From contig NZ_CP049865.1 of NCBI RefSeq assembly GCF_011393335.1, forward strand, positions 1,320,722 through 1,384,721: a DNA stretch of 64,000 bases, written 5' to 3'. The notes under the pieces were generated by a model. The model made no database searches. It worked only from the letters and a program-made list of their open reading frames with translations, and was not told the DNA's origin. A program made the position numbers and the translations under genes. The DNA comes from Propioniciclava coleopterorum. GTDB lineage: Bacteria; Actinomycetota; Actinomycetes; Propionibacteriales; Propionibacteriaceae. Shown here piece by piece: positions 1 to 8,270 of this stretch. Numbering within the stretch: position 1 is the stretch's first letter; every line of letters starts with the position of its first letter.

Positions 1-1431
1 CTCGATCGCGGCGGCGACCAGGGCGACGCCCGCGTGGGCGTCCGCCACGAGGCCTCCCTCGGCGCGGACCCGGTCGATCCAGCCGGTGTCGGCCCAGGCG
101 ACGCCCTCGGCGCCGATCACCTCGGGCTGGTCGAGCAGTTCGAGGACGAAGCTCTTGTTGGTGGCGCCGCCGTCGATGACGACGGTCGTCTCGGACAGGG
201 CGCGGCGCAGGCGTCCGAGCGCCTCGGCGCGGGTGCGGCCGTAGGCGATGATCTTGGCGATCATCGAGTCGAAGTCGGCGGGGATCGAGTCGCCCTCGGC
301 GACGCCGGTGTCGACGCGGATGCCGGGGCCGGCGGGCAGGTCGAGCCGGGTGATGAGCCCCGGCGCGGGCGCGAAGTCGCGGTCGGGATCCTCGGCGTTG
401 AGCCGGGCCTCGACGGCGTGGCCGAGCTCGGTGGGCCGCTCGGTCAGCGGCCGGCCGGACGCCACCGCGATCTGCGCCTTCACGAGGTCGAACTCGTTGG
501 TGACCTCGGTGATGGGGTGCTCGACCTGCAGGCGGGTGTTGACCTCGAGGAAGGCGAACTGCTCGTCGGTGGGGTGGTAGAGGAACTCGACGGTGCCCGC
601 GCCCTTGTAGTCCACGGCGAGGGCGAGCCGCTCGGCGGACGCCTTGAGCGCGTCGGTCTGGTCGGGGCGCAGCAGCGGCGAGGCGGACTCCTCGATGATC
701 TTCTGGTTGCGTCGCTGCACGGTGCAGTCCCGGACGCCGAGGGCCCAGGCGCTGCCCTGGCCGTCCGCGATCACCTGGACCTCGACGTGGCGGGCCCCCG
801 TGACGAGCTTCTCGAGGAACACGACGCCGGACCCGAACGCGCGCTCCGCCTCGTCGCGGGTGCGCTGGTAGGCGTCGGTGAGGTCCTCGGGGCCGTCGAC
901 GCGCCGGATGCCCCGGCCGCCGCCGCCCGCCGTGGCCTTCAGCATGAGCGGGTAGCCGATCCGGTCGGCGGCCTCCAGGGCGGCATCCAGGGTGTCGACG
1001 CCACCGCGCGACCAGGGCGCGACCGGGACACCGACCTCCTCGGCGATCAGCTTGGAGCCGATCTTGTCGCCGAGCTTGCGCATGGCGTCGCCGCTGGGTC
1101 CGATGAAGGTGATGCCCAGCGACTCGACGAGGTCGGCGAACGCGGCGTCCTCGGCGACGAAGCCCCAGCCGACCCACACGGCGTCTGCGCCCGCGCGGGT
1201 CAGGGTGTCGGCCAGCAGCCGATGGTTGAGGTAGGGACGCTCGGAGGCCGGGCCGAGCGGGTAGGCCTCGTCGGCCTCGCGCGCGAACATCGCGGAGCGT
1301 TCGGCGTCGGTGTACAGCGCGATCGTGGTGATCGGCTCGGCGTCGGGGTGTTCGGCGTTGAGGTCCCGGACCGCGTGGATGAGCCGCATGGCGGCCTCGC
1401 CTCGGTTGACGATGGCGATGCGCTGGAACAC
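1..1431 (-). CDS. Fused acyl-CoA carboxylase, biotin carboxylase N-terminal part (runs off left edge)
   Basis: Codes for 477 residues starting at GTG 1431, with AGGAGG just upstream. It begins VFQRIAIVNRGEAAMRL, the biotin carboxylase N-terminal fold. An ATP-grasp glycine loop (KATAGGGGRGI) follows, then the EFLYHP and FLEVNTRLQVEHP segments that carry the catalytic and metal-binding Glu, Asn and Arg. The enzyme would carboxylate biotin with ATP and bicarbonate. The wording IVNRGEAAMRLIHAVR and the tail ATNKSFVLELLDQPEV resemble the very long actinobacterial proteins that join biotin carboxylase, biotin carrier and carboxyltransferase domains. That fusion is inferred, because the C-terminal part lies outside the window. 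A 19-base inverted repeat sits about 170 bases upstream of the start. Confidence 0.88.
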   Translation of the reverse strand, partial: MFQRIAIVNRGEAAMRLIHAVRDLNAEHPDAEPITTIALYTDAERSAMFAREADEAYPLGPASERPYLNHRLLADTLTRAGADAVWVGWGFVAEDAAFADLVESLGITFIGPSGDAMRKLGDKIGSKLIAEEVGVPVAPWSRGGVDTLDAALEAADRIGYPLMLKATAGGGGRGIRRVDGPEDLTDAYQRTRDEAERAFGSGVVFLEKLVTGARHVEVQVIADGQGSAWALGVRDCTVQRRNQKIIEESASPLLRPDQTDALKASAERLALAVDYKGAGTVEFLYHPTDEQFAFLEVNTRLQVEHPITEVTNEFDLVKAQIAVASGRPLTERPTELGHAVEARLNAEDPDRDFAPAPGLITRLDLPAGPGIRVDTGVAEGDSIPADFDSMIAKIIAYGRTRAEALGRLRRALSETTVVIDGGATNKSFVLELLDQPEVIGAEGVAWADTGWIDRVRAEGGLVADAHAGVALVAAAIE

Positions 1432-1599
1432 TGGGCCTCCTGAGGTACGACGGCGTCCACGGGAGGGCGCGGCGAGCCGCGCCCGATGAGGACTGAGGAC
1501 GAATCTTGCACCGATGCGCGGCGGTGGCGAGTCGGCGCGACGGGGCGTCGATCAGGTTGCGGCATTCAACCGGTTGCTTCCCAACGTGCTCCGACGAAC

Positions 1600-1618
1600 T
1601 TTGTGGGGTCCCCACAAA
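1600..1618. promoter_or_regulatory. Perfect 9+1+9 inverted repeat, candidate operator
   Basis: TTTGTGGGG, one central T, then CCCCACAAA. It lies in the 576-base gap between the divergent carboxylase gene (starts 1431) and the URO-D-family gene (starts 2008). Such a short, perfect, AT-flanked dyad in GC-rich DNA fits a dimeric repressor site. No known regulator motif is recognised. Confidence 0.4.
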
Positions 1619-1679
1619 CCGCCCGCCTCGTCACGGCGCGCTGCCGGCGCATTGCGTCGACGGGCGGAGCGGCGCCAAC

Positions 1680-1748
1680 GCGGCCGAACTCCACGTCGTC
1701 CCACGTGATGAAGATCGGCAGCGCCAGCCCGATCTCCTTGATGGTCGC
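1680..1748 (-). pseudogene. Possible remnant of a GT2 (galactofuranosyltransferase-like) glycosyltransferase
   Basis: Minus-strand translation of this stretch reads IKEIGLALPIFITWDDVEFG. It resembles the acidic WDD-E-YG segment of GlfT2-type galactofuranosyltransferases as recalled from that family. Nothing convincing extends the match on either side, so if real it is a short leftover in the intergenic region. The rest of 1432-2007 holds only the inverted repeat at 1600-1618 and no supportable gene. A chance match is quite possible. Confidence 0.22.
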
Positions 1749-2007
1749 GGCCCGCCGATCACTCGGGCCCGCCGGGCGCGATGGAACCATGCCGACCAAA
1801 CGCTCCCGTCGACCACCCCTCGGGCCGGTACGCAGATGGCGGCGCCGGCGGGTGCCGAGCCCGCCGGCCGATGCTCTCAAATCTCGGGGTGCGCCGGGAG
1901 CACGTGCCCGCTCAGTTCGGACGTGTTCGCCGTACTCAGACCGGGGAGGCGCGGTCAGGCCTAGGGTGCTCGGCAACACCGCACAGCACAGATCGGAGCA
2001 CTCGGCC

Positions 2008-2949
2008 ATGAACAAGCGTCAGGTCCTGGACGACGTCCTCGCCGGCCGCCCGACGGTCGGCGTTCCCACGCTCTTCTGGAAGCACTTCGCTGGCGACGAC
2101 GCGCTCGGGGACGCAGCTGTCCGGGCGCATCGGGACTGGGTCACCGCGACCGACCCGGTGCTGATCAAGGTCATGAACGAGCAGCTCTACCCCGTCGCAC
2201 CCGACTGGGAGTCCGTGGCACCGTACCGAGTCGACGAGCCCCGCTTCCAGGAGCAGCTGCGGGTCGTGCGGGCACTGGTCGAGGAGTACGGCGAAAGCCA
2301 CCAGGTCTTCGTCACCATGCACGGGGTGGTCATCTCGGCGTTCCACTCGACCGGCGTCCCGGGCTACGAGCCGAACCGGATGCTCGTGTCGAAGGCGCTG
2401 CGGGAGCAGACCGAGGCCGTGGACGCCGCCTACCAGACGGTCGCAGAAAGCCTGATCGCTCACGCCGAGGCCTACCTGGACGCCGGCGCCGACGGCATCA
2501 CCTACGCCGCCTTGGGCGGAGAGCGCTCGAACTTCACCGCCGACGAGTTCGCCCGCCACGTCCGCCCGCGGGATCTCGCCGTCCTCGAGGCGATCGGGGA
2601 CGCCGGCGGCACGCGCATGCTCCACCTGTGCAAGGACGACCTCGACATCGATCGCTTCCGCGGCTACCCCACGGAACTGGTCAGCTGGGGCGCCCGCCTC
2701 AACGACATCTCCTTCGAGCGTGCCCGCGCGCTGTTCCCGGACGCGACCCTGGTGGGCGGGATCGCCAGCGACGACCCTCTCTTCGCGGGTGGGCCGCAGG
2801 CGGACCGCGACCCGGACGCCACGATCGAGCGGGTCGTGGCCGAGAACGGCGGCAGGGGACGCCTGATCGTGGGCGCCGACTGCAGCCTCCCCGACCAGAC
2901 CGCCGGCCGGGATGTCGGCGTCCTGGCCGCGGCGGCCGCCCGGGCATAG
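2008..2949 (+). CDS. Uroporphyrinogen decarboxylase (URO-D) family protein
   Basis: 313 residues from ATG 2008, chosen because GGAGCA precedes it and homology begins at MNKRQVLDDVLAG. Family traits are the early TLFWKHF segment, a central HGVV stretch, the ADGITYAALGGERSNFT barrel strand, HLCKDD, and a C-terminal FIVG-like turn (LIVGADCSLP). The family covers haem-pathway HemE and TIM-barrel methyltransferases such as MtaA and CmuA. This gene stands alone, away from haem genes, and lacks the classic HemE N-terminal arginine motif. A methyl- or decarboxylase-type role on an unknown substrate is more likely than haem synthesis. A strong stem-loop terminator follows. Confidence 0.8.
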   Translation: MNKRQVLDDVLAGRPTVGVPTLFWKHFAGDDALGDAAVRAHRDWVTATDPVLIKVMNEQLYPVAPDWESVAPYRVDEPRFQEQLRVVRALVEEYGESHQVFVTMHGVVISAFHSTGVPGYEPNRMLVSKALREQTEAVDAAYQTVAESLIAHAEAYLDAGADGITYAALGGERSNFTADEFARHVRPRDLAVLEAIGDAGGTRMLHLCKDDLDIDRFRGYPTELVSWGARLNDISFERARALFPDATLVGGIASDDPLFAGGPQADRDPDATIERVVAENGGRGRLIVGADCSLPDQTAGRDVGVLAAAAARA

Positions 2950-2963
2950 ACCGGACGGCCCGG

Positions 2964-2998
2964 CGGGTCGGAGCGCTCCCGTTCGGCGCTCCGACCCG
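2964..2998 (+). terminator. Stem-loop terminator after the URO-D-family gene
   Basis: A perfect 12-base stem, CGGGTCGGAGCG paired with CGCTCCGACCCG, around an 11-base loop. It starts 15 bases after the stop codon. There is no T-run, as is common in actinobacteria. Confidence 0.65.
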
Positions 2999-3184
2999 CT
3001 CCCGGGCGAGAAGGCGCGGGAGCTCGGCACCGCGCCGGGGCAACGGGGGAGCGTCCGCAGGCCCAAACCCTTCGGCCCCAGCACCTCCGACCGCGGCCCC
3101 GCGATGCGGGCGCGCGCCTCGTCCCCGGCGCTCCCCCCGTCTGCATCGCCCGGGCGGGACGGACCGTCCTCGTATGCTGGCGTC

Positions 3185-3226
3185 GTGTCCACCTCCTGCG
3201 TGCCCACCGCCTTCGGGAGGGCGTGA
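3185..3226 (+). CDS. Short leaderless upstream ORF (13 residues)
   Basis: GTG at 3185 opens a 13-codon frame, VSTSCVPTAFGRA, ending at TGA 3224-3226. This is one base before the GTG of the zinc-ribbon gene. A TATGCT hexamer at 3173-3178 stands exactly six bases before this GTG, the spacing repeated at many genes here, so the transcript probably begins at this codon. Translation of the leader would carry ribosomes to the next start, where GGGAGG inside the leader can act as its binding site. Whether the single Cys codon matters is unknown. Confidence 0.45.
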   Translation: MSTSCVPTAFGRA

Positions 3227-3227
3227 C

Positions 3228-3458
3228 GTGCCCGCCCGCTACCTGACGACGAACCCCTGCGAGGACGCCTGCGGCACCGTCGAGACCGACCGGCGCGTCG
3301 AGGACGCCCCCGTCTACCGCTGCCCCGGGTGCGACTCCGAATGGATCGAACTCGGCGAGCGCACTCCCCCGGCGTCGCGGCCCACCACTGCGCCACGACC
3401 TGCCGCCGAGCGCACCGCCGACGCGCCGCGTCGGCCCGCGGGGCCTTCCGGCGACTGA
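3228..3458 (+). CDS. Small protein with two CxxC-type pairs (putative zinc ribbon)
   Basis: 76 residues from GTG 3228. Cysteines at positions 11, 15, 32 and 35 (CEDAC and CPGC) form two pairs spaced as in a zinc ribbon, followed by DSEWIELGE and a Pro/Arg/Ala-rich disordered tail. No enzymatic motif is present. It sits directly behind a 13-codon leader frame with a one-base gap. The start is fixed by GGGAGG eight bases upstream and the coupled stop codon. The function is not recognised; a nucleic-acid or protein adaptor role is only a guess. Confidence 0.6.
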   Translation: MPARYLTTNPCEDACGTVETDRRVEDAPVYRCPGCDSEWIELGERTPPASRPTTAPRPAAERTADAPRRPAGPSGD

Positions 3459-3630
3459 TCCCCGCCTCGACCGGGCGCTCGGGAGCGGAAGAATCAACAA
3501 CGACGCACTCGCCGCCCGAACCCCCGGCATCCGCCCTTGTGGGTTTTCCTCAGATCGGCGCGACTGCGCGATTCTTGATTTTCTCGGTGGACAGCGACTC
3601 CCGCGGCCGCCGTCGGCCCAACCGTGAGGT

Positions 3631-4500
3631 GTGAAACCCGACCTGCGCCTGTTGTTCGACTCCGATGTCATCGTCACGCGGCGTGACCACCCCCAGTGGG
3701 CGAATCAACTCACGCACGGGAGCCGCGTGGGCGAGATCGTCGCACTGCTCCCCGGCGTGTACTGCCGCGCGAGCGTCGCCGCCGAGATTCCGGTGCGGCT
3801 GTTGGCCGTCATCCGCGCCGACCCGAACAGCGTGCTGACCCACGGCGCGGCCGCCCTGGCGGGGTACGACCCGCACCGGCCCTGCCCCTCGCCCATCGTC
3901 GCCGCGGCGCCGCACCGCGCCTCGAAATGGCCCCTGGCCCACTTCGAGCGCCGGCGCATCCCCGCGGAGTGGACCCACCGGTTCCGCGGCCTGCGGTTCA
4001 CCCATCCCGCGTGGACCGCCCTCGACCTGGCCGCGACGGAGGGGCCCCGGGCGATCGACGAGGCATTGCGGCTCGGGGTGCCCCTGGACGCGATGGAGGC
4101 CGCGCTCGCGGCTCGCCCCGGACGCCGCGGCAACCTGCAGGTCCGGGACTGGCTGGCCGAGTCGCGGGACCGGCCGTTCTCCTTCGCCGAGCGGGCCGCC
4201 CACCTCGCACTGCGGGACGCCGGCGTCGAGGGCTGGCGCGGCAACCTGCGGCTCCGGCTGTCCGGACGCGACGTGATCCTGGACATCGCCTTCGAGGCCG
4301 AACGGCTGGCGGTCGAGATCGACGGCTTCGCGTTCCACTCCTCGGCCAAGGCGTTCAACCACGATCGCCTGCGGGACGCGGACCTGATGGCCGCCGGCTG
4401 GGCGGTGCTCCGCCTGCCGGCGAGCCTCGTCCTCGACGAACCCGACCGGTTCGTGCGTCTCGTTCGGCGGGCCCTGAGCCACCGCGGACGCGGGGAGTGA
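3631..4500 (+). CDS. DUF559-type endonuclease-fold protein with AbiEi-like N-terminal region
   Basis: 289 residues from GTG 3631. The N-terminal half (GSRVGEIVALLPGVYCRA, VLTHGAAALAGYD) resembles the winged-helix region found in type IV toxin-antitoxin AbiEi antitoxins. The C-terminal part (AVEIDGFAFHSSAKAFNHDRLRD, then VLRLPASLVLDEPDRF) matches DUF559, a Vsr/PD-(D/E)XK-like fold. E and D-G near residues 228-230 and a following H fit the family core. No toxin partner is adjacent, so it is not called a toxin-antitoxin pair. Such proteins are very common as single genes in actinobacteria and their role is unknown. Confidence 0.72.
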   Translation: MKPDLRLLFDSDVIVTRRDHPQWANQLTHGSRVGEIVALLPGVYCRASVAAEIPVRLLAVIRADPNSVLTHGAAALAGYDPHRPCPSPIVAAAPHRASKWPLAHFERRRIPAEWTHRFRGLRFTHPAWTALDLAATEGPRAIDEALRLGVPLDAMEAALAARPGRRGNLQVRDWLAESRDRPFSFAERAAHLALRDAGVEGWRGNLRLRLSGRDVILDIAFEAERLAVEIDGFAFHSSAKAFNHDRLRDADLMAAGWAVLRLPASLVLDEPDRFVRLVRRALSHRGRGE

Positions 4501-4514
4501 GGCAGGCTGGGGAC

Positions 4515-5068
4515 GTGGCCACCTTCTACGACAGCATCGAACCGCAACTGGAGGCGTTCATCGCGCGGCAGCACATGTTCTTCGTCGCCACCGCCGCCCC
4601 CGACGGACGCGTGAACGTGTCCCCCAAGGGGCTGGACAGCTTCCGCGTGCTCGGCCCGAACCGGGTCGCGTGGCTCAACGGCACCGGGTCGGGCAACGAG
4701 ACCGCCGCGCACGTCGCCCTCCTGCCCCGCATGACCCTGATGTTCTGCGCGGTCGAGGGCAAGCCCTGGATCCTGCGGCTGTACGGGACGGCCCGGACGT
4801 GCAGCCGCCCGACGCCGAGTGGGACGACCTCGTCGGCCTGTTCCCCCCGATGGGAGGCGCGCGCCAGGTCTTCGTGGTGGACGTCGACCAGTGCCAGACC
4901 TCCTGCGGCTTCGGCGTCCCGCTGTACGGGTACGAGGGCCAGCGCGACCTGATGCCGAAGTGGGCCGCGACCAAGGGCACCGACGGCGTCGCCGCTTATC
5001 AGCGCAGCAAGAACTCCGTCTCGATCGACGGTTTCGACGCCGACCTGCGCCAGGCGCCGCCCGCGTGA
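4515..5068 (+). CDS. Pyridoxamine 5'-phosphate oxidase family protein (apparent one-base frameshift)
   Basis: GTG 4515 begins VATFYDSIEPQLEAFIARQ, a split-barrel flavin-binding family start, and reads through LRLYGTAR. Near 4797 the frame breaks. Continuing one base earlier gives DVQPPDAEWDDLVGLF through VFVVDVDQCQTSCGFGVP to RQAPPA, the expected C-terminus. Adding one base in the CCCGG run restores about 185 residues. The family binds FMN or F420; the substrate is unknown. A CAGGCT hexamer lies six bases before the start, suggesting a leaderless transcript. The stop overlaps the next gene by four bases, implying translational coupling. Sequencing error is likelier than a true pseudogene. Confidence 0.75.
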
Positions 5069-5916
5069 GCCCGCTGCCCGGCGACGCGCACGTCGCCTGG
5101 GTGGACGGGCTGCCCGTCCGCCTGCGCGAGCCGCACGACCTGACGTTCCTGGCACGCTGGGGACGCGTGACCGCGGTGTTCGACGACCAGGACTCCGGGA
5201 ATCTCGGCTTCCGGATGTCCGGCCCCGACGGCGACCGCTTCGTGAAGTACGCCGGGGCGGCGACCGTGCGGTTCGCGGGACGCATTCCCGACGCGGTCGC
5301 CGCCCTGCGCGCCGCCGAGAGCGCCTACCGCGACCTGGCGCATCCCACCCTGATCGCGCTGCGCGAGGGCGCGGCCGTCGGGAACGGGTACGCGCTGGTG
5401 TTCGACTGGTTCGAGGGGGTCAGCCTGGGGCTCCAGTACCAGCAGCGCGACCGCCTCGCCCACCTGGACGCCGCACGGCGGGCGGGCGTGGTCCAACAGT
5501 TGTACGACTTCGCCGCCGCCGTGGCCGGACGCGGCTGGGTCGCGGTGGACCTCTACGACGCCTCCCTGATGGTCGACCCGACCACCGGACGCCTCGGCGT
5601 CTGCGACATCGACTTCTTCCGGCGCGCCCCCACGCACAACGACATGGGGCGGATGTGGGGCTCCGCCCGCTTCATGGCGCCCGAGGAGTACGAGCGGGGC
5701 GCCGTTCTCGACCAGGTCACGAACGTGGTGGCCCTCGGCGGGCTCGCGCACACGCTGCTCGGGGACGACCGCACCAAGGACCGGGCGGCCTGGCGCGGGT
5801 CCGCGGCCCAGTGGGACGTCGCCGCCCGGGCCCTGCGGCCCGAGCGCGAGCGGCGCTGGCCGTCGGTCGCGGCGCTCGCCCTCGCGTGGCGCGCGGCGAC
5901 TCAGCCCAGCCAGTAG
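5065..5916 (+). CDS. Protein-kinase-fold protein (atypical)
   Basis: 283 residues from GTG 5065, overlapping the previous stop as GTGA. Kinase-like landmarks are DGDRFVKYAGA (beta-3 lysine), ALVFDWFEGVSL (hinge), VAVDLYDASLMVD in place of the usual HRD-N catalytic loop, and GVCDIDFFR where DFG would be. GSARFMAPEEYERG closely matches the activation-segment APE motif. The glycine-rich loop is weak. It may be an atypical Ser/Thr kinase or a small-molecule phosphotransferase. Coupling to the flavin-type protein suggests they act together. The last 16 bases overlap the end of the convergent dehydrogenase gene. Confidence 0.66.
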   Translation: MSPLPGDAHVAWVDGLPVRLREPHDLTFLARWGRVTAVFDDQDSGNLGFRMSGPDGDRFVKYAGAATVRFAGRIPDAVAALRAAESAYRDLAHPTLIALREGAAVGNGYALVFDWFEGVSLGLQYQQRDRLAHLDAARRAGVVQQLYDFAAAVAGRGWVAVDLYDASLMVDPTTGRLGVCDIDFFRRAPTHNDMGRMWGSARFMAPEEYERGAVLDQVTNVVALGGLAHTLLGDDRTKDRAAWRGSAAQWDVAARALRPERERRWPSVAALALAWRAATQPSQ

Positions 5917-6791
5917 CCGGGATCCGACACGTCGGCGTCGTAGTGGGCCAACAGGGCGGCCGAGTCGGCGGCGTCCAGGCCTCGGGAGCGCAGCCAGCGG
6001 TGCACCTCCGCGGACGCGGCCGTCAGCGGCACGGGGACGCCGGCGCCGCGCGCGGCCTCGGTGGCACCGTCGAGGTCCTTGATCATGTTGCCGATCCGCC
6101 CGGTGACGGTCGGGTCCGCGGTGGCGAACTTCACGAAGAACTCCTGCAGGAGCGGGGAGTCCGCGCGTCCGCCGGACAGCGCCCCGCGGACGACCTCCGG
6201 GTCGAGCCCGCGGGCGCGCACCAGGGCGGCCACCTCGGCCAGGGCGTTCATGTGGACGCCGACGATGATCTGGTTCAGCAGCTTGACGGTCTGCCCGGCG
6301 CCGGACGGGCCGCAGTGCGTCATCCGGGCCGCGACCGCCGCGAGCACCTCGCGGGCGCGGGCCACGTCGGCGTCCTCGCCGCCGAGCATCAGCGTGAGCG
6401 TCCCGGCCAGCGCCGCGGGCGCACCGCCGGACAGGGGCGCGTCCACCCAGGCGCGGCCCGATTCGGCCGCCCGCGCCGCGAACCGGGCGGTGGCGTTCGG
6501 GTCGATGGAGGACATGTCGATGACCAGGGTGTCGACCGGACCGGTGGCGGCGCCGCCTCCGCCGAAGGCGGCCGTCTCGACGATGGGCGCGTTCGGCAGG
6601 GACAGGATCACCACGCCGCCGGCCGCGGCGTCCATCGGGGTGTCGGCGGCGCGGGCGCCGGCCTCGACGGCCCGCGCGACCGCCTCGGGGTTCACGTCGA
6701 ACGCGGCCACCTCGTGCCCCGTCTCGAGCAGCCGCGTGAGGATCGCCGTCCCCATCACGCCGAGCCCCACCAGTCCCACCATCGCCGTCAT
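5901..6791 (-). CDS. NAD(P)-dependent beta-hydroxyacid dehydrogenase
   Basis: 296 residues from ATG 6791 with GAGGGGGAGCC upstream. It opens with a Rossmann motif (GLVGLGVMGTAIL), followed by the family signature DAPLSGGAPAAL and the catalytic lysine segment GAGQTVKLLNQ. The length fits 3-hydroxyisobutyrate, 6-phosphogluconate-like and tartronate semialdehyde reductases. The typical reaction is NAD(P)-linked oxidation or reduction of a short beta-hydroxyacid. The substrate cannot be chosen from sequence alone, and neighbours give no pathway hint. The product is cytosolic. Confidence 0.85.
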   Translation of the reverse strand: MTAMVGLVGLGVMGTAILTRLLETGHEVAAFDVNPEAVARAVEAGARAADTPMDAAAGGVVILSLPNAPIVETAAFGGGGAATGPVDTLVIDMSSIDPNATARFAARAAESGRAWVDAPLSGGAPAALAGTLTLMLGGEDADVARAREVLAAVAARMTHCGPSGAGQTVKLLNQIIVGVHMNALAEVAALVRARGLDPEVVRGALSGGRADSPLLQEFFVKFATADPTVTGRIGNMIKDLDGATEAARGAGVPVPLTAASAEVHRWLRSRGLDAADSAALLAHYDADVSDPGYWLG

Positions 6792-6956
6792 GGCTCCCCC
6801 TCGTCGAGTGCGTGGGACAACGCTAGTGGAGGCCGACGCTCCGCCCGGACCGGTCCAGCGTCCGCATCGCCTCCCAAGCTGCGGCCGTTGAGGTCCGCAA
6901 CGAGAAGGGCAGCCCAGAACGGACGATCCCCGTCCGCCTGCACGGAGACGAAACGC

Positions 6957-7367
6957 CTAGATGAGCCGCAGCAGGCCGGCCGCCGTGGGTCGCATCCCGC
7001 ACCCGCGCTCGTAGAACTCCACGAGGTGCGGCTCGTAGTCGGCGTGGAGCCAGTGGCAGCCCCGACGGCGGGCCTCCGCCGCGGCACGACGCACGAGCGA
7101 CGCACCGATACCGCGTCCCTGCAGGTCGGGGGCGACGCACGTGTCGAGCAGGAAGGCGTGGACGCCGCCGTCCCCGATCACGTTCACGAATCCGACGAGG
7201 TCCCCGTTCAGGGTCGCGGCGATCCAGAACAGGCTGTGGCGTTCCAGCCGCTCCCGCCACGGCGCACCGAGGGGCGAGCCGCCGAACGCCGCCGCGTGCA
7301 GGGCGTCCAACTCGGCGTCGTCCAGGGGCGGGCTCAGGTCGTAGGTCAGGCCGGTGGGGGTCACCAC
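6957..7367 (-). CDS. GNAT family N-acetyltransferase
   Basis: 136 residues from GTG 7367. The acetyl-CoA-binding motif is clear: LDTCVAPDLQGRGIGASLVRRAAAEAR, with the Q-x-x-G-x-G/A loop near residue 85. GCHWLHADYEPHLVEFYERGCG is the usual C-terminal strand and helix. The start could also be the next codon, also GTG. The acceptor substrate is unknown. The 165 bases between this stop and the dehydrogenase start hold no gene. The 108 bases upstream contain only a weak CCAGGG/CCCTGG hairpin. Confidence 0.82.
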   Translation of the reverse strand: MVTPTGLTYDLSPPLDDAELDALHAAAFGGSPLGAPWRERLERHSLFWIAATLNGDLVGFVNVIGDGGVHAFLLDTCVAPDLQGRGIGASLVRRAAAEARRRGCHWLHADYEPHLVEFYERGCGMRPTAAGLLRLI

Positions 7368-7475
7368 CCCATCATCACGCCACCGCTCGCGCTCCGACCA
7401 GCAAGGGCAGGTGCCATCCGGCAGTTCGTGCGGGACCGCCAGGGCAGATGCCCCTGGTCGATCGCGTCGAACCGG

Positions 7476-8087
7476 CTAGTCGCCGGCTCGTTCCCGGGCG
7501 ATTCCAGCGAGGGTGACGAGCAGGTGGGCGTAGCCCAGCGCGTCGTCGAGGGCTCGGTGGGTGTGCTCCACGTCGCCGAACCACGCGGCCGGAAGCGAGC
7601 CGGGGGTCACCTCGGCGGCGGGGCGGCCCGTGATGGCGGCAGCGTAGCTGCGGATGCACACGGGGACGCCGGCGAAAAGCCGATCGGCCTCGTACGGGCC
7701 CTGCGCGATGCCGTAGCGGGTGAACCGGCGCAGGTAGCGGTCGATCCAGCCGCCGTCGAAGGCGACCGGGGACGCGGCGAACACCGCCGGCCCGGGGAGA
7801 GTTCGCACCCAGGTCACGTAGTCAGCCATCACCTCCGGGATCGGGCGGGGCGCCGAGGTCGCGGCCGCCAGCACCTCGGGCTGCGACTGGAACCACGCCC
7901 ACGTGCCGGCGTCCGGAGCGGCGCCAGGCAACTCCTCGAGGACGGCCTCGAACTGGCCATGTTCGGTGCCGTCCATCGTGACCGCCACCGACGCGAAGGA
8001 CCGCATCGAGTTCGCCCCGTACCACGGTCCGTCGACCTCGATGTCCGTCACCACGTAGATCCAGCCGTCGTCGCCCTCGTGCTCCAT
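7476..8087 (-). CDS. 3'-5' exoribonuclease, DEDDh superfamily (Rv2179c-like)
   Basis: 203 residues from ATG 8087. It starts YVVTDIEVDGP, which supplies the first D and E of the DEDD core. Later come FDGGWIDRYL and a final HTHRALDDALGYA, with the histidine four residues before the last aspartate pair (DEDDh type). The size and the EVDGP wording match the mycobacterial Rv2179c group of 3'-5' exoribonucleases. An AACACT hexamer is six bases before the ATG, consistent with leaderless transcription. It likely trims RNA 3' ends in the cytosol. Confidence 0.78.
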   Translation of the reverse strand: MEHEGDDGWIYVVTDIEVDGPWYGANSMRSFASVAVTMDGTEHGQFEAVLEELPGAAPDAGTWAWFQSQPEVLAAATSAPRPIPEVMADYVTWVRTLPGPAVFAASPVAFDGGWIDRYLRRFTRYGIAQGPYEADRLFAGVPVCIRSYAAAITGRPAAEVTPGSLPAAWFGDVEHTHRALDDALGYAHLLVTLAGIARERAGD

Positions 8088-8270
8088 GCCAGGAGTGTTT
8101 CAGGTCGTACGACTCCGGGAGTGGGACCATGCATCAGACCTCGCCACACGGGTACCGCATGGCAACCCTGGCGGGGCGACCCCATCCTCCTGAACCTGCA
8201 GGAGAAATGGGCGGCGCCACGTGCGGCATCCTGACCGAACTTCCACCTCGGGATGCCTCCCGGAGGGTCT
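8088..8270. other. Gene-free interval between exoribonuclease and TetR genes
   Basis: About 180 bases without a supportable gene. It holds the promoter-like AACACT at 8094-8099 for the exoribonuclease and a CTCCTG-AACCTG-CAGGAG hairpin that could end the TetR transcript. Confidence 0.4.

Noticed and set aside
34-1443. Plus-strand frame opposite the carboxylase
   Set aside because: The minus strand encodes a clear biotin carboxylase; the plus frame has no family features.
3631-4500. Type IV toxin-antitoxin system
   Set aside because: The DUF559 protein has an AbiEi-like N-terminal region but no nucleotidyltransferase toxin gene lies beside it.
5655-8234. Long plus-strand open frame across the dehydrogenase, acetyltransferase and exoribonuclease genes
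   Set aside because: It is antisense to three well-supported genes and has a low-complexity Arg/Gly/Val composition.
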